Origin: Paramarasmius palmivorus
Taxonomy: Eukaryota > Basidiomycota > Agaricomycetes > Agaricales > Marasmiaceae
Assembly (NCBI GenBank): GCA_037176845.1
Contig: JAYKXP010000185.1
Span: 18,910 to 82,909, forward strand
Reading direction: 5' to 3'
DNA length: 64,000 bases
Positions within the stretch are counted from its first letter, which is position 1; each line of letters begins with the position of its first letter. The translations under genes were made by a program, and so were the position numbers. Positions 20,304 to 32,110 of the stretch are shown here, piece after piece. Under the pieces are notes generated by a model. That model was given only the letters and a program-made list of their open reading frames with translations, did not search any database and was not told the DNA's origin.

Positions 20304-22201
20304 CTTCCGCAAAATCATCCCCGAGCCCCAGACAACCTTGAAGACATTGATCTTCGCTCCTCACATCTCAAAGACCCTTCACCACTGCCACCATCACCGC
20401 CATCACCATCACTACCTGTTACTCCTGCTACCCCTTCTATCCTCATCAACCTGGCACTCAAGTTCAAGCACCTTGGTCTACAGCATGCCTGTTTGGAATA
20501 CACCATGGATCCTGGCTATATGAACAGATTTGAGGTCGACAATGACTTGGAGGATGCCCAATATGGTGTTGGACCAGCCGATGAGCCAAAGACTTCAAGT
20601 GCTGATGGTAGCACAACTTTCTTATCAGTCCTGTCTGGCGCTTCTTCTGGTGTTACTGATGAAACATCTTCAAGCTATCGAAGGTGAGCATTGACCCAGT
20701 GCCAATGTATCTTGACTCATCGTGACTACATTCCTACAGCTTGATGAAAGCTTGTGTCAAGTTTTTGCACGAGAAGAACTTCATAACAAAGGGCAACCCT
20801 TTCTTCACCAATGCACCATCAACCAATGTACCAGAGCTTATCTGTGCATGGATTATGGCTAAGTTGCTCAGCTTGTATTGTACTGCATCATACTGATAGC
20901 TTTGCTGCTAGTTGTGATACTATTAACCTAGATGGAACCCCCGTAAATGGGGAAGTTCGCTCTGGTTACGGCCATGCCCAGAAGATGGGTGCTGCTGCCA
21001 CGTTTGGGTTCAGACGAGAGCATGGATTGGGTAATCTGCTGTGGCATGAAAGCAAGGTACGTACGATTTATGGCACCTAAACTGCAGACCTGACATGGAG
21101 TAGGTTACGCCAGGGAAAATGCTCAGGAACCCTTCAGTGTCCCAGCAAGTGTCATTGTATATGGTGAGCTTGCGCCGCAGAGTTAAGCTTGGTCAAGAAC
21201 CCACAAGCGTGCGAGCAATAACTCATGTAAGTAATAACACTTTCTGCTTTCTGGTAGTTGTCACTAACTTATCAACCTCCAAAGGAAATCATTGGCGACC
21301 TCTATGATCATGGCCAAAAGCTGGAGAACTTCAACATCATACCACTTGGATTCAAGCCTTTGCCAGCACAACAGTCTGGAGCCGCTGAACGAGGATGAGT
21401 CCAGCAAGAGGTGGGATAGCCTGAGGTTACATCAGCTACTTCATTTCATTTATTGTATCTCTTTTGTCTGCCTCCTTCAGATTGACGAGGCACTCAAAAT
21501 TGAAGCTCACCACATTTCACTCATCAAAGGGACCAACGGAGAACTGATGAAACTGTGCTTACCCTTCCGTAAGATGAATCAATATGGAGGTACTTATTGT
21601 CCCGTGCTGTCATATTCTGATGCTCACGTACTTTGAAGACATCAAGCCCTTCTATATCTGTATGTTTCCTGAAGACATGATGTATTTATGCCCCATCTGC
21701 GCTTACCTTGAGTGGATCCATGTTTCTCATATCACTACCGGGTATGTTTGTTGCAAAGTCTACGCTAATGGGCAGATATCTAACAACCCACTTGATGTGA
21801 TGGTCAGTGATGACACCTCTAATTCAGAGTAACCGTATCTCACACCTGGCAGTCATCTTCATATTTTCTTGAAAAATTCCGCAACAATCTCTTGGACATT
21901 GGCATCGACTTTACTCCCTACGGCACTCATTCGTTTCGACATGGTGGCTGCCAATGGCTTTCGGTTGATCTTCAGTGGGCTTTATGGAGGATTTGCGAGT
22001 GGAGAGGCTGGAGCACTGATTTTTTGCATATGACCATCGTCAAGTATTTGATGTTGTGGAATGATGATTCCATGTATCCCCATGAAGACTTTTTTAACTT
22101 TGAACAGCAAGGCCAGCACTGTCCTTGTTGCAATAGATCCTATATGTGCTTCAGTAGATAATATGTACGAATGCAAGTTTGTTTAAAGAACCTCCAAATG
22201 A

Positions 22202-22225
22202 GGTAACCCTAATAGTAGGGTTACC
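22202..22225. repeat. Perfect 10-bp hairpin
   Basis: GGTAACCCTA, loop ATAG, TAGGGTTACC, about 40 bp after the Crypton stop codon. It could be an element end or a 3' processing structure; function unknown. Confidence 0.6.
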
Positions 22226-23098
22226 CTGGAAAATTCGTTGTTGACCATTCTACTCAACGTTGAGGGTTCGTCTTTGGCACTTACCTTTAGCTCAAGGTGG
22301 AAACCTCGACCCTGGTGGATGAAGCCTACCCAGCTGGTCTTTTTCAGCCTCTTCTTCAAGCCGCCTGTTTACGTCAACAGTCCTACAAGCACCCTGAGCA
22401 CCTTCTACACTTCTAGTCCACTGTTCAATTCTATGAAACTTTGGTGCTCAAAACACATTCCCATTCTCAAGAGAAGCATGCTCTTATATCTGTGGTGGAA
22501 TTTTGAGGCTTAATGTTATACCAGGCCAAAGTTGCACAACATTTATTGTTCATCATTCTACTTATACTGACCCCAGTCTTTAGCTCTGTCCCATTATTAT
22601 TCTTCACCAACGCTACTCAAGGTTCAATGATTCACATCATGGCATGCTAAACATAACCTCAAGCAAGCAAAATGACGAGCTCAGAAGAACCCTATACACT
22701 CCAATGCTGCAAATGTGAATATTGACACTGGATTTGGTGGGCATGTACACAACTTAGGTCTTCAAGTACATAGTATGTCACTTGATTACACTCAACATGA
22801 TTGTTTATTCACTGCTGCAGAACATGGCCATCTCTCTGCAGACATACCCAAAAACAAACTCACTGAGAAATGAACACGCTCATTGATGGAACTTGTGGAA
22901 CTTATACATACAACATGCCATACACACTGCCATCTCCACAGACATACCCAAAAACAAACTCCTCAAGGGAATGTATTGTTTCTCAGTAGTAGTACATACA
23001 ATAAAGGTCAAAATAGCTCAGTGTTTACATGCAATCATTCTGTTCAGTTGATTTCAACTGTTCCAATACAGTTTAGCCTGTGTCCATTTTGGAGTTGA
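22226..23098. other. Unassigned intergenic region
   Basis: No supported gene. It contains a short imperfect direct repeat (GCAGACATACCCAAAAACAAACTC near 22839-22863 and a copy near 22937-22961, which begins CAGACATACCC). Confidence 0.4.
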
Positions 23099-24016
23099 GT
23101 GTACAGGTAGATGATGTCGTCATCAGTGTCAGAGTTAATGATAGTATTGGATAAATCAGGCTTTTTGTCTTCACTGTCTGAAATGATGACTGTGGCCAGC
23201 TGCTTGTTGCTTGATGAACCAATCTTTTTCCTGCGACTCATGAGCCTTCATACTAAAGATGCCAATGAAGAAGAAGCCTACCTCTTATGTGGAGTCAATG
23301 CAAGTCTGGACGGCAACCCGAGCACTTCAGGTATGTGCTGTGTCAATGTAGACTCTGGAATCCACATTTGGATTTTAGAATCCTCGAAATCATCAGGTGT
23401 ACATCCTATTGCTTCAATGAATGATGTACTGGTGATGGTAATGTGCCGACAGATGACTGAAGGCATAGAACCATGCGAATAGACCCTTGTAGAAGGAAAG
23501 ACCCTTGTAACAGCAATCTGAATAGAACCTGATGTGATGATTTGTTTCTTGGGGTTATACAAAACAGGTCCACTCTGATAAAGTCATAATTAGAGTTTGA
23601 TACTTGAACAACAACTCCAACTTACAAAAACAATTGACCGTAATGCTGCCCCTTCAAAAACATGTGAACAGAGTTGCTTGAGCATAAATGGGCAGTGCAG
23701 AAACAGAAATTGGCAAAACTGAGCTATCTCAGATAGGTTTGGTGTGCTGGCTTGCCATTGAGTAGTATCTGGTGGTGTTCTTCCTGATGACCAAGATGTT
23801 ATGGGATCCAGATACAGATTGAGAATCCAGAGGTTAGGAAATGAAGAGGTGATTTGTTTCGCCGCCTTTCTATTCGCTGAGCTCATGAACCTGTGGGAAT
23901 TTGAATACAGTTCATTTTGGACAAGGAGCCTCCAGTCATTCAAAAAGATGCCAAGCCGAAAGGGATCACCTTGATACTTCTTGTAGCCTTTGACCAGGCC
24001 ATTGCCAAACCCGCAC

Positions 24017-24025
24017 TGAGCCAAA
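24017..24025. repeat. Target duplication of the Mutator-like element, left (TGAGCCAAA)
   Basis: TGAGCCAAA is repeated at 33815-33823. The match can be extended one base leftward (CTGAGCCAAA), so the duplication is 9 or 10 bp, in the Mutator range. Confidence 0.9.
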
Positions 24026-24103
24026 CAGGATAGACAACAAGGATATCCCACAGGGTGTGACAATTCACAGCACGTTCAGCACACCAGGACAACTATCAGC
24101 ACA
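24026..24103 (+). repeat. Left terminal inverted repeat of the Mutator-like element
   Basis: About 75 bp. It pairs with 33737-33814. It includes GATATCCCACAGGGT and repeated CAGCACACC-type motifs that may bind the transposase. Confidence 0.8.
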
Positions 24104-27100
24104 CCTGGTGAGAGATATGTTCCCCCGAAATTTGAATGTGCTGCGGGTGAGTATGAAGCTTGGAGGGAATGTGCTGTAAGTGCGCTGAAAGTAGTGATGT
24201 AACAGCTGCTTGTGCCGGGAAGAGCTTCGGCCCAGTTCCAGCGTGAGAAAACTGGCCATCAAGGTCCGCCAAGTGTCTGCCAGGCTTTTGTTATTATTGT
24301 AGTGCACCCTGCTGGTTTTTCATTGAGTGTGCAATTTCTTAGTCGGAAACACTATGCTCCACTTCCATTATATCACAATTCTGGATGCTAAATTTTGATG
24401 TTGCACTATCCTCTGTTTTTACAAGATAGATATATAGATCAACTGCTCAGTTTTCGCTTATTTAGATTAGATGATTAAGGTGCTATCATGCAATACGTTA
24501 ACGTGCATTTTATGTGTATATAGTGAAGTGGAATCAATGCTTCAGCGTTGCGTCGCCACTACGGTAATGAGTCTGGTAGGCCAATGGTTCAACCCTCGCA
24601 CACTCCATTATTTTTCTCCTAGATATAATGCTACTTCAGCGACATATGGTGCTAAGCCCACAATACCAAAACAGTCCAATGAAGGTACACTTGGTATGGT
24701 TTGAATATGGTCCCTTAATGTTAGAACACACACAAGTTATTGAGTTTTCAACTTGCTATAATAATATGTACATTCATTCATTATCACGGACTCCACTGAT
24801 ACCCAACGACTTATTTGTCCTCTTCCGTGCTCGCGTTCCTTCAATTACCTCAGCTTCATCAAGCGCTAGCGCATCTCCAGTCCGGCAACGCTTCTTCGTC
24901 TCCTTGACATCATGATGAGGCTCTGGGTCGGGTTCCAATAACGGTGAGGGAGGCGCCGGAAGACGTTCATCAAATCGGTTTGGACTACTAGGAGGGGAGG
25001 GGACATCAAGGAGATCATCGAATTCAAATGGAGATAGAGATTGTTGCATTGGCTCCTGGAATGAGGTAGTGGTAGCATTGAAAATGCCACCGCTCGGGTC
25101 TGAGGTGTGTGTGAATGATACCTCATCCATAGAATACACGTCCAGACCGGAATAGCCGCCTGCGCTGTCGTTGCCATCGAAACCAGAGGAATGTGAGAAT
25201 GTGTCTGAATGTCCACCTTCGGAGAGATACTCCGAATCAGAAGGTAGTGGTTCCATCTGAAAGTCAGATAGACTTCAAGACTCAGAGTAACTGGAGACAA
25301 GATTTTCTATACTGACATCAGAGAACAGGGAAGATGTGGAAACAGTGTCCGGCAAGCTATAAAAACCCACACCTTCTCCAACATGACCACTATGGTTGTC
25401 AGGCCACAGAAAGCCACTATCAAAGAGGTGCCCAGAGCCATATTCCTCTGGAATTGTGCCTACGTGATCATGACCCAGACTATCCTGAACAGGAGCAGAG
25501 AAACTGCCCTCAGCTGACCCAAGTGGCATATCGAGAAAGCTGAGGTCAAACTGATCAAAGTTTTCTCCTGGTGTTTCGATGAGCGGTGTCTCATCAAGAG
25601 GCAATCCACCAAATATGTTGAAGTTCCCAGCAACAGAAGCTGCTAGAGTCAGATGTTCATGTTAGCAAGGTATTGAACGTTAAATGAAGGAGCTCACCAT
25701 CTGGCCCATCAGGGACAGCATCGCTGGTGATCCCATCCACCGCAGAAGTACCGGTTTGCGCCCCGGAATTTGTATTAGAACTTGTATCATCTAGAGGAGG
25801 AGTTAGTTCATAGCGGTAACACAATAAGTTAGAGCGCACCAATTACTCCGCTACTTGAAACCTTCACACGGCCACTTGAGCTAGATGTTGACTTAGTAGC
25901 CTTTTGTCCAGGAGTCCTCACAGTTCCTGAGCCCTGCCTCGCCGATTTGAGCTGCTCTTCAAGCTCTTTTCGACGTGCCTTCGCCTCCTTCTCAGCTTGC
26001 TTCTCCCTTTCAATTGTTTCTTGTAGCTGTGAGATAGTGTTCGCTTGTGCCGTCGCTTCCCGTGACTTTTCCGCTGCCTTCGTCTGACGTTTGGTGCTAC
26101 GTGAGAGTTGCTGGTGCAAACCGTTATGCAGGTTTGTCAGAATACCTGTTTGTTCTGCAATCTCGAGCTCCTGAATAACCTTCAAGTTGATAATCCGAGC
26201 TCTGAAGACATGGTCAGGTGATTATTTAGATAGCTGCACATAAGAATACATACTTCTCGATCCCTTCCACTATGGTAAGCTGAGTATCAGTCAAGTCGTT
26301 GCTCCAGTGATGCTGTCCTTCTCCTATATTCGTGTCATTTGGAGTGCACTTCCAATTGTCACTGTGCATCAAAGAAAATGAGGGGATAATACATGGGAGA
26401 ATCCACACATGGAGTCGTTTATGATCCCACCATGCTACATTCACGAGAATCGCTTCAGTAAAGGAACAGATTACAACATCAAACTTACCTGTGAGCTTCT
26501 TGTTGTTGTGGTGACGAACCCATTCATCGAACTTGAGTAAGTCTGATTGTGACTTGATATGTGTCATGAAGGTGATAAGATGTTGGTAGTCCTGTGATGA
26601 AAGTTGCGATCGAAAGTCATTAATACCCCTAGTCATAATGTACAATTAGATGAATGAAAACTAAAGCCATATCAAGAGGACACATACCTTTTGACGTGAA
26701 CTAGACACAACTTGACAAAGTATTGAACTAGAACAGAGGATTCCTCAGTGGCAATCCCACTAAAGCTCGGGTCATTAGTCTTGAGAAAAGACGCCCCTGC
26801 ACCAAGAACCTGAGCAGCTTCCATGTCGGTATTCATACATAATAGGTTTCCATCCTTTTGAAAGCGCTTGAAGGCCATGGGCCGACCCGTAAGGTTGAGG
26901 ACAAGATCACAGACACCATCAAACATGAGAGTAAAATACTCGGTTGAGGCTCGATTGAGGTAGACGCGCATGATGGTGACCGCTGGTACATCATAGTTTG
27001 TCAGTGAATCAAAAGGTAATAGAAATAGTGGACAAACCTCGAGTAAGCTTCTTGTAATAGACTACCATTTCCTATTCATTGAGGTCCCGTAAACGTTTAA

Positions 27101-28629
27101 AGGCAGTATCACCTTCAAATGATGTGACCTCGTGGATGAGCTTGAGCAAACGCGTATAACATGTGAAGATCAGCACACCACCGGTGCCGTCAAGTGTGAC
27201 CTGATGCACATAGCGCTCCTCCGCAGGCTTGCTCTGATCACGAATCTGTAGCTCGACGACACCTGATAAACAGTCACTATGAATGATCAGAATTTGACTA
27301 AGGACATTCTCACCAGGGATTCCTAGACCTTGAGAATGAACATTCAGTTTCTCCTTGCGAATGATTTGTCGCTTAGCACGTTTGTTCTGCAGTGCTGGCG
27401 AGAACTCAGCGGGCATTTTCCCATCAAGAAGAATGCTTGTTGATGGCGCTGTGTCAAATTAATTTAGTTCGTCTAGAGTAAATGATCCGTAACTTCATAC
27501 CATTATCGACTTTCTGTACCGTGGCACCTAATACTCCATGTGCTCTCACAACATTCGCATACGCTGCTTGAACGGCATAAGTTGTCTTTTCGACTACTGG
27601 AATTGGGTGGGAGTGGGCAGTATTATGTTTGCCATGTATAATAATCGCCTTGCGTACTGAAGAATCCATAGGAACATAAATTGTCTGGGTCGCTTTACAT
27701 CAATGGGAAATCATCAGTGACTTTGGCTGAGTGACTCCGTTGACAATATGAGGCCGATCTAGGGTACATTTAGCAACAGCATGGGAAGTGAAATAGATAG
27801 ACGAAATATTACCGCAGGATTGTTTCCTTGCCCCAACACGGGGTGATACGATATGCCCACAAGGAGGTGTATCTTTTGAGGAGTCATCACACAAACGTTG
27901 ATCGTTCATAACTTTGATGAGTGTTTTGACATCAATGATGGCGGGAATAAAGTGATAGAGATGACCAGATGAAGCATCTGTTGAACGGTTGCAAACCATC
28001 ATGTGCCGACGGCTTGGTTCATCCTGTACGAAGTCAAGTGAACATTGGGCAAGACTTAGATCATAATGTTACCCACCTCAAAACCCTTCACAACTTGCTG
28101 GCCATCACAAGGATTTCCAGTCTTGTCGACTGCTGGACACTTCTTTGAATATACGACATTAAGAAATCTATGTTATTGAAACTGAGATTGAGATACACCA
28201 AGCCCCTGTTACTAGACTCACGTCACAGCAGCACTTTCCTTGGTTCTGCCTTCCTGCGCTCGACTTTCGCCCTCCAATCTTAAGATAGCATCCCGTTGTG
28301 ATGGATCAAGGTCAAATCGCGAGACATTGAGCACGTTCGAAGGAACTTGGCTACATGCAAAGACACCATTGCAATACAAACGAGCATGGCGACACTCAAC
28401 CTTAGGACAATCAGGTTCAACTTGAACCTTCACCTTGGAGTCACTGACACCAGTGTAGCTAGTCCAAGAGTCGTTATCCTAGGATAATGTATGTCAATCC
28501 ACCATATCATATAGTTGAGTAACAGTTTACCTGATTTTTTATAAGATTATCAATGTTTATTATACTGCCACCTTCGCCTCTAATATCCCACTGGCAGCTG
28601 TCAGTGAGATCAAGGAGGAACGCTGTAGG

Positions 28630-28637
28630 AGTTTGCG
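28630..28637. repeat. 8-bp target duplication of the foldback element (AGTTTGCG)
   Basis: AGTTTGCG at 28630-28637 is repeated at 32130-32137. Eight-bp duplications are typical of the hAT superfamily. Confidence 0.95.
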
Positions 28638-29040
28638 TAGGGATGCCAACGGGTCGGGCGGGTCGGGTATGGGTCCAAACCTGAACCTGACCTGGAACCC
28701 GCGGGTTTGACCCGGTATTTTTTATTTTATTTTTGACACTTTTATCGTACTTTATTGTATTATAGAAATACTTAACAGAGCTCATAGGAATATTTACAGC
28801 TAAATACTATTGTTTCCGGTGCTGAATTGGTTGTTGAGAGGGTAGTGATTGGGCTGATCAGATGACGTCATATTTAGGCGCCCGTCGGTCCGGCCTAAGA
28901 AACTCCCCAAAATTGAACATTTCAGAGGTCTCTCAGTTTGATGTGTGTAGAAATGTATAGTATATAGTTATACCTACTAATTTGAATGCAAAAAATGATT
29001 AAATTCCATTAGATTCTCAAGTTTAAAAATTTATATAGGA

Positions 29041-30516
29041 CCCGTTCGGGTTACTGGGTCTACCCGTGGCCCAGCTGATTCTGTAAAATTATTGCAAAAG
29101 TACCTAATAGTTATCAGATCGGCTTTTGCAAAGCTACAGGATAACTACTTTTGCAAAAGTAGAGGACAAGTAGTCAAGGCAGATAAAAGGTAGGTCCGCT
29201 TTGGGTGCTTCTAAATTGGGAAGCATTATTCCCACACCTTCTGGAAGGGAAACAGGCCGCTTTTTTGAGATCTGGAGATATTCCCACACCGCTTTTGGCA
29301 TCCCAAAATGGAAGGTGCTCTTTCCATGATGTAACAGTGCGCTTTTTGGGCGCTTTTTTTGCGGAAAAATTATTCCCACACCTCCTGACATCATCTGGGT
29401 CTCTACTCCGCTTTTGGCTTCCCAAAATGGAAGGTGGCCTTACCTCATCATTTTCCACCTGGAATCAATGCATTGAGGGGCTATTGGGGCATGCTGGGGG
29501 GCTATAAAAATCGCATTTTTGAGGGAATATGTTCTAATATGTTCCAAAACCATGCCCCTGCAATTGGGGGGCAGGGGAATGCAAAAAAAGCGGTCCAAAT
29601 ATGGTAATTCAGGAAAATGGCCTATTGGATCTTGGGCTATAGGCCAGATATTGACATGGGGTAAGTTGGAGGACCTAGATACATTAAATACAAGCCTGGG
29701 GACACTAAATAGTACATAGATTAGTGGGATAATGGTGCTTGAATATCAAAAATACTGAAAATCTCCGAAATTAGGGGAATAAAATTACAGGATGGGATGT
29801 AGTGCAGCTAGGGCTTAGATATTGTGAATCAGAGATGATATATATGTCCCCTTGCTTCGTTTACAATCCTGGAGAGCTGCCTATTTTTCCAGATTTATTA
29901 CAGCTAAATTCGCTTTTTTTGGACATTGGTAATACTATACCACAGGGAATGATTGGGATGGGCTAATTCTTGTTCATAACCCACTTTAGTATGTATAGAT
30001 GTCAACTACATAGCTGCCCAAGCACTCCTGTATGTGCAACACCTTGTTCAATCCAATGTATTGTACAGTTATGTAATATGGGCAGTAACACATGAATAGC
30101 ACCTCAGGGAAGCATCCCAGCACCAAGGGGAGTTCAGAATCGAGTTCAGGCACCCAAAATACACTTTCCTACCATGAAAGGACATTTTCTGAATACATCT
30201 GTATGTTGCTACATAAAAAATACATAAAAAATCGCATTTTTAGGAGTTTTTTTGTACTGGAGCATGGGGATTGCTCCTAAAATCACCAAAAATGAATGAG
30301 AGACCTTTCACTATGCATAGAACAGGAATATAAATTGCCTCCATGAATCCCATGACAGGAATCCATATGCCAGATGCATCAATTCCTGCACAATTACAGA
30401 AAACATGTACTATGGATGTAGTATTGCAGGGATTGATCTGGGAGCTTGGAGAACCTCAAAATCGAATTCAGGGTGAAAAATCAGTCAAGAACATATCCAG
30501 GGTTGAAGGAAATCCA
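29041..30516 (+). repeat. Left arm of the large palindrome
   Basis: Inverted copy of 30629-32110. Visible differences are sparse, for example GCATCCCAGC here versus GCATTCCAGC in the reverse-complemented right arm. A perfect 18-bp palindrome CTACTTTTGCAAAAGTAG lies at 29145-29162. ORFs here are shadows; no protein family is recognised. Confidence 0.9.
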
Positions 30517-30628
30517 TCCACAATTGACTTCAATATGCATACATCAAGTTAAATGCACAAGTATATGTGCAATATATGTTAACTATAAGCATAAAACTTG
30601 TCAGATACATATCTCAAGCTACAGTGAT

Positions 30629-32110
30629 TGGATTCCTTTCAACCCTGGATATGTTCTTGACTGATTTTTCACCCTGAATTCGATTTTGAGGTTCTCCAAG
30701 CTCCCAGATCAATCCCTGCAATACTACATCCATAGTACATGTTTTCTGTAATTGTGCAGGAATTGATGCATCTGGCATATGGATTCCTGTCATGGGATTC
30801 ATGGAGGCAATTTATATTCCTGTTCTATGCATAGTGAAAGGTCTCTCATTCATTTTTGGTGATTTTAGGAGCAATCCCCATGCTCCAGTACAAAAAAACT
30901 CCTAAAAATGCGATTTTTTATGTATTTTTTATGTAGCAACATACAGATGTATTCAGAAAATGTGCTTTCATGGTAGGAAAGTGTATTTTGGGTGCCTGAA
31001 CTCGATTCTGAACTCCCCTTGGTGCTGGAATGCTTCCCTGTGGTGCTATTCATGTGTTACTGCCCATATTACATAACTGTACAATACATTGGATTGAACA
31101 AGGTGTTGCACATACAGGAGTGCTTAGGCAGCTATGTAGTTGTCATCTATACATACTAAAGTGGGTTATGAACAAGAATTAGCCCATCCCAATCATTCCC
31201 TGTGGTATAGTATTACCAATGTCCAAAAAAAGCGAATTTAGCTGTAATAAATCTGGAAAAATAGGCAGCTCTCCAGGATTGTAAACAAAGCAAGGGGACA
31301 TATATATCATCTCTGATTCACAATATCTAAGCCCTAGCTGCACTACATCCCATCCTGTAATTTTATTCCCCTAATTTCGGAGATTTTCAGTATTTTTGAT
31401 ATTCAAACACCATTATCCCACAAATCTATGTACTATTTAGTGTCCCCAGGCTTGTATTTAATGTATCTAGGTCCTCCAACTTACCCCATGTCAATATCTG
31501 CCCTGTAGCCCAAGATCCAATAGGCCATTTTCCTGAATTACCATATTTGGACCGCTTTTTTTGCATTCCCCTGCCCCCCAATTGCAGGGGCATGCTTTTG
31601 GAACATATTAGAACATATTCCCTCAAAAATCTGATTTTTATAGCCCCCCAGCATGCCCCAATAGCCCCCCAATGCATTGATTCCAGGTGGAAAATGATGA
31701 GGTAAGGCCACCTTCCATTTTGGGAAGCCAAAAGCGGAGTAGAGACCCAGATGATGTCAGGAGGTGTGGGAATAATTTTTCCGCAAAAAAAGCGCCCAAA
31801 AAGCGCACTGTTACATCATGGAAAGAGCACCTTCCATTTTGGGATGCCAAAAGCGGTGTGGGAATATCTCCAGATCTCAAAAAAGCGGCCTGTTTCCCTT
31901 CCAGAAGGTGTGGGAATAATGCTTCCCAATTTAGAAGCACCCAAAGCGGACCTACCTTTTATCTGCCTTGACTACTTGTCCTCTACTTTTGCAAAAGTAG
32001 TTATCCTGTAGCTTTGCAAAAGCCGATCTGATAACTATCAGGTACTATTGTAAAAGTATTACCACTTCTGGTGCGTGGCCCGATAGACCCGGTAACCCGA
32101 TGGGTCGACC
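30629..32110 (-). repeat. Right arm of the large palindrome
   Basis: Inverted partner of 29041-30516 across the spacer 30517-30628. Transcripts through the element would fold into a stem of nearly 1.5 kb. Confidence 0.9.

Larger units (their letters stand above)
19759..22161 (+). pseudogene. Crypton-type tyrosine recombinase gene, interrupted by a solo LTR
   Basis: Spliced plus-strand gene with the Met at 19759. Exon 1 is split by a copia-1 solo LTR (19893-20303); removing it with one CTTCC copy gives an open frame of Pro/Ser-rich sequence running to MDPGYMNRFEVDNDLEDA. Good GT..AG introns follow, for example after SSSYR (GTGAGC to CCTACAG) and at 21586-21640. The core shows GHAQKMGAAATFGFRREHGL, NPSVSQQVSLYMVSLRRR and, near 21920, GTHSFRHGGCQ, the H-x-x-R box of tyrosine recombinases. 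IVKYLMLWND then carries the probable nucleophilic Tyr, followed by EDFFNF. It should cut and rejoin DNA to move a Crypton element. The exact splice pattern is uncertain; the LTR certainly disrupts it. Confidence 0.8.

Noticed and set aside
23278..24025. Separate hypothetical gene left of the Mutator-like element
   Set aside because: The reading frame joins the XPG-like sequence at 33815 once the transposon is removed, so it is the 3' half of that gene.
29134..29458. Overlapping ORFs in the palindrome arms, mirrored at 31687-32011
   Set aside because: They occur in several frames of the arms, have no protein family signature, and are explained by the inverted repeat.
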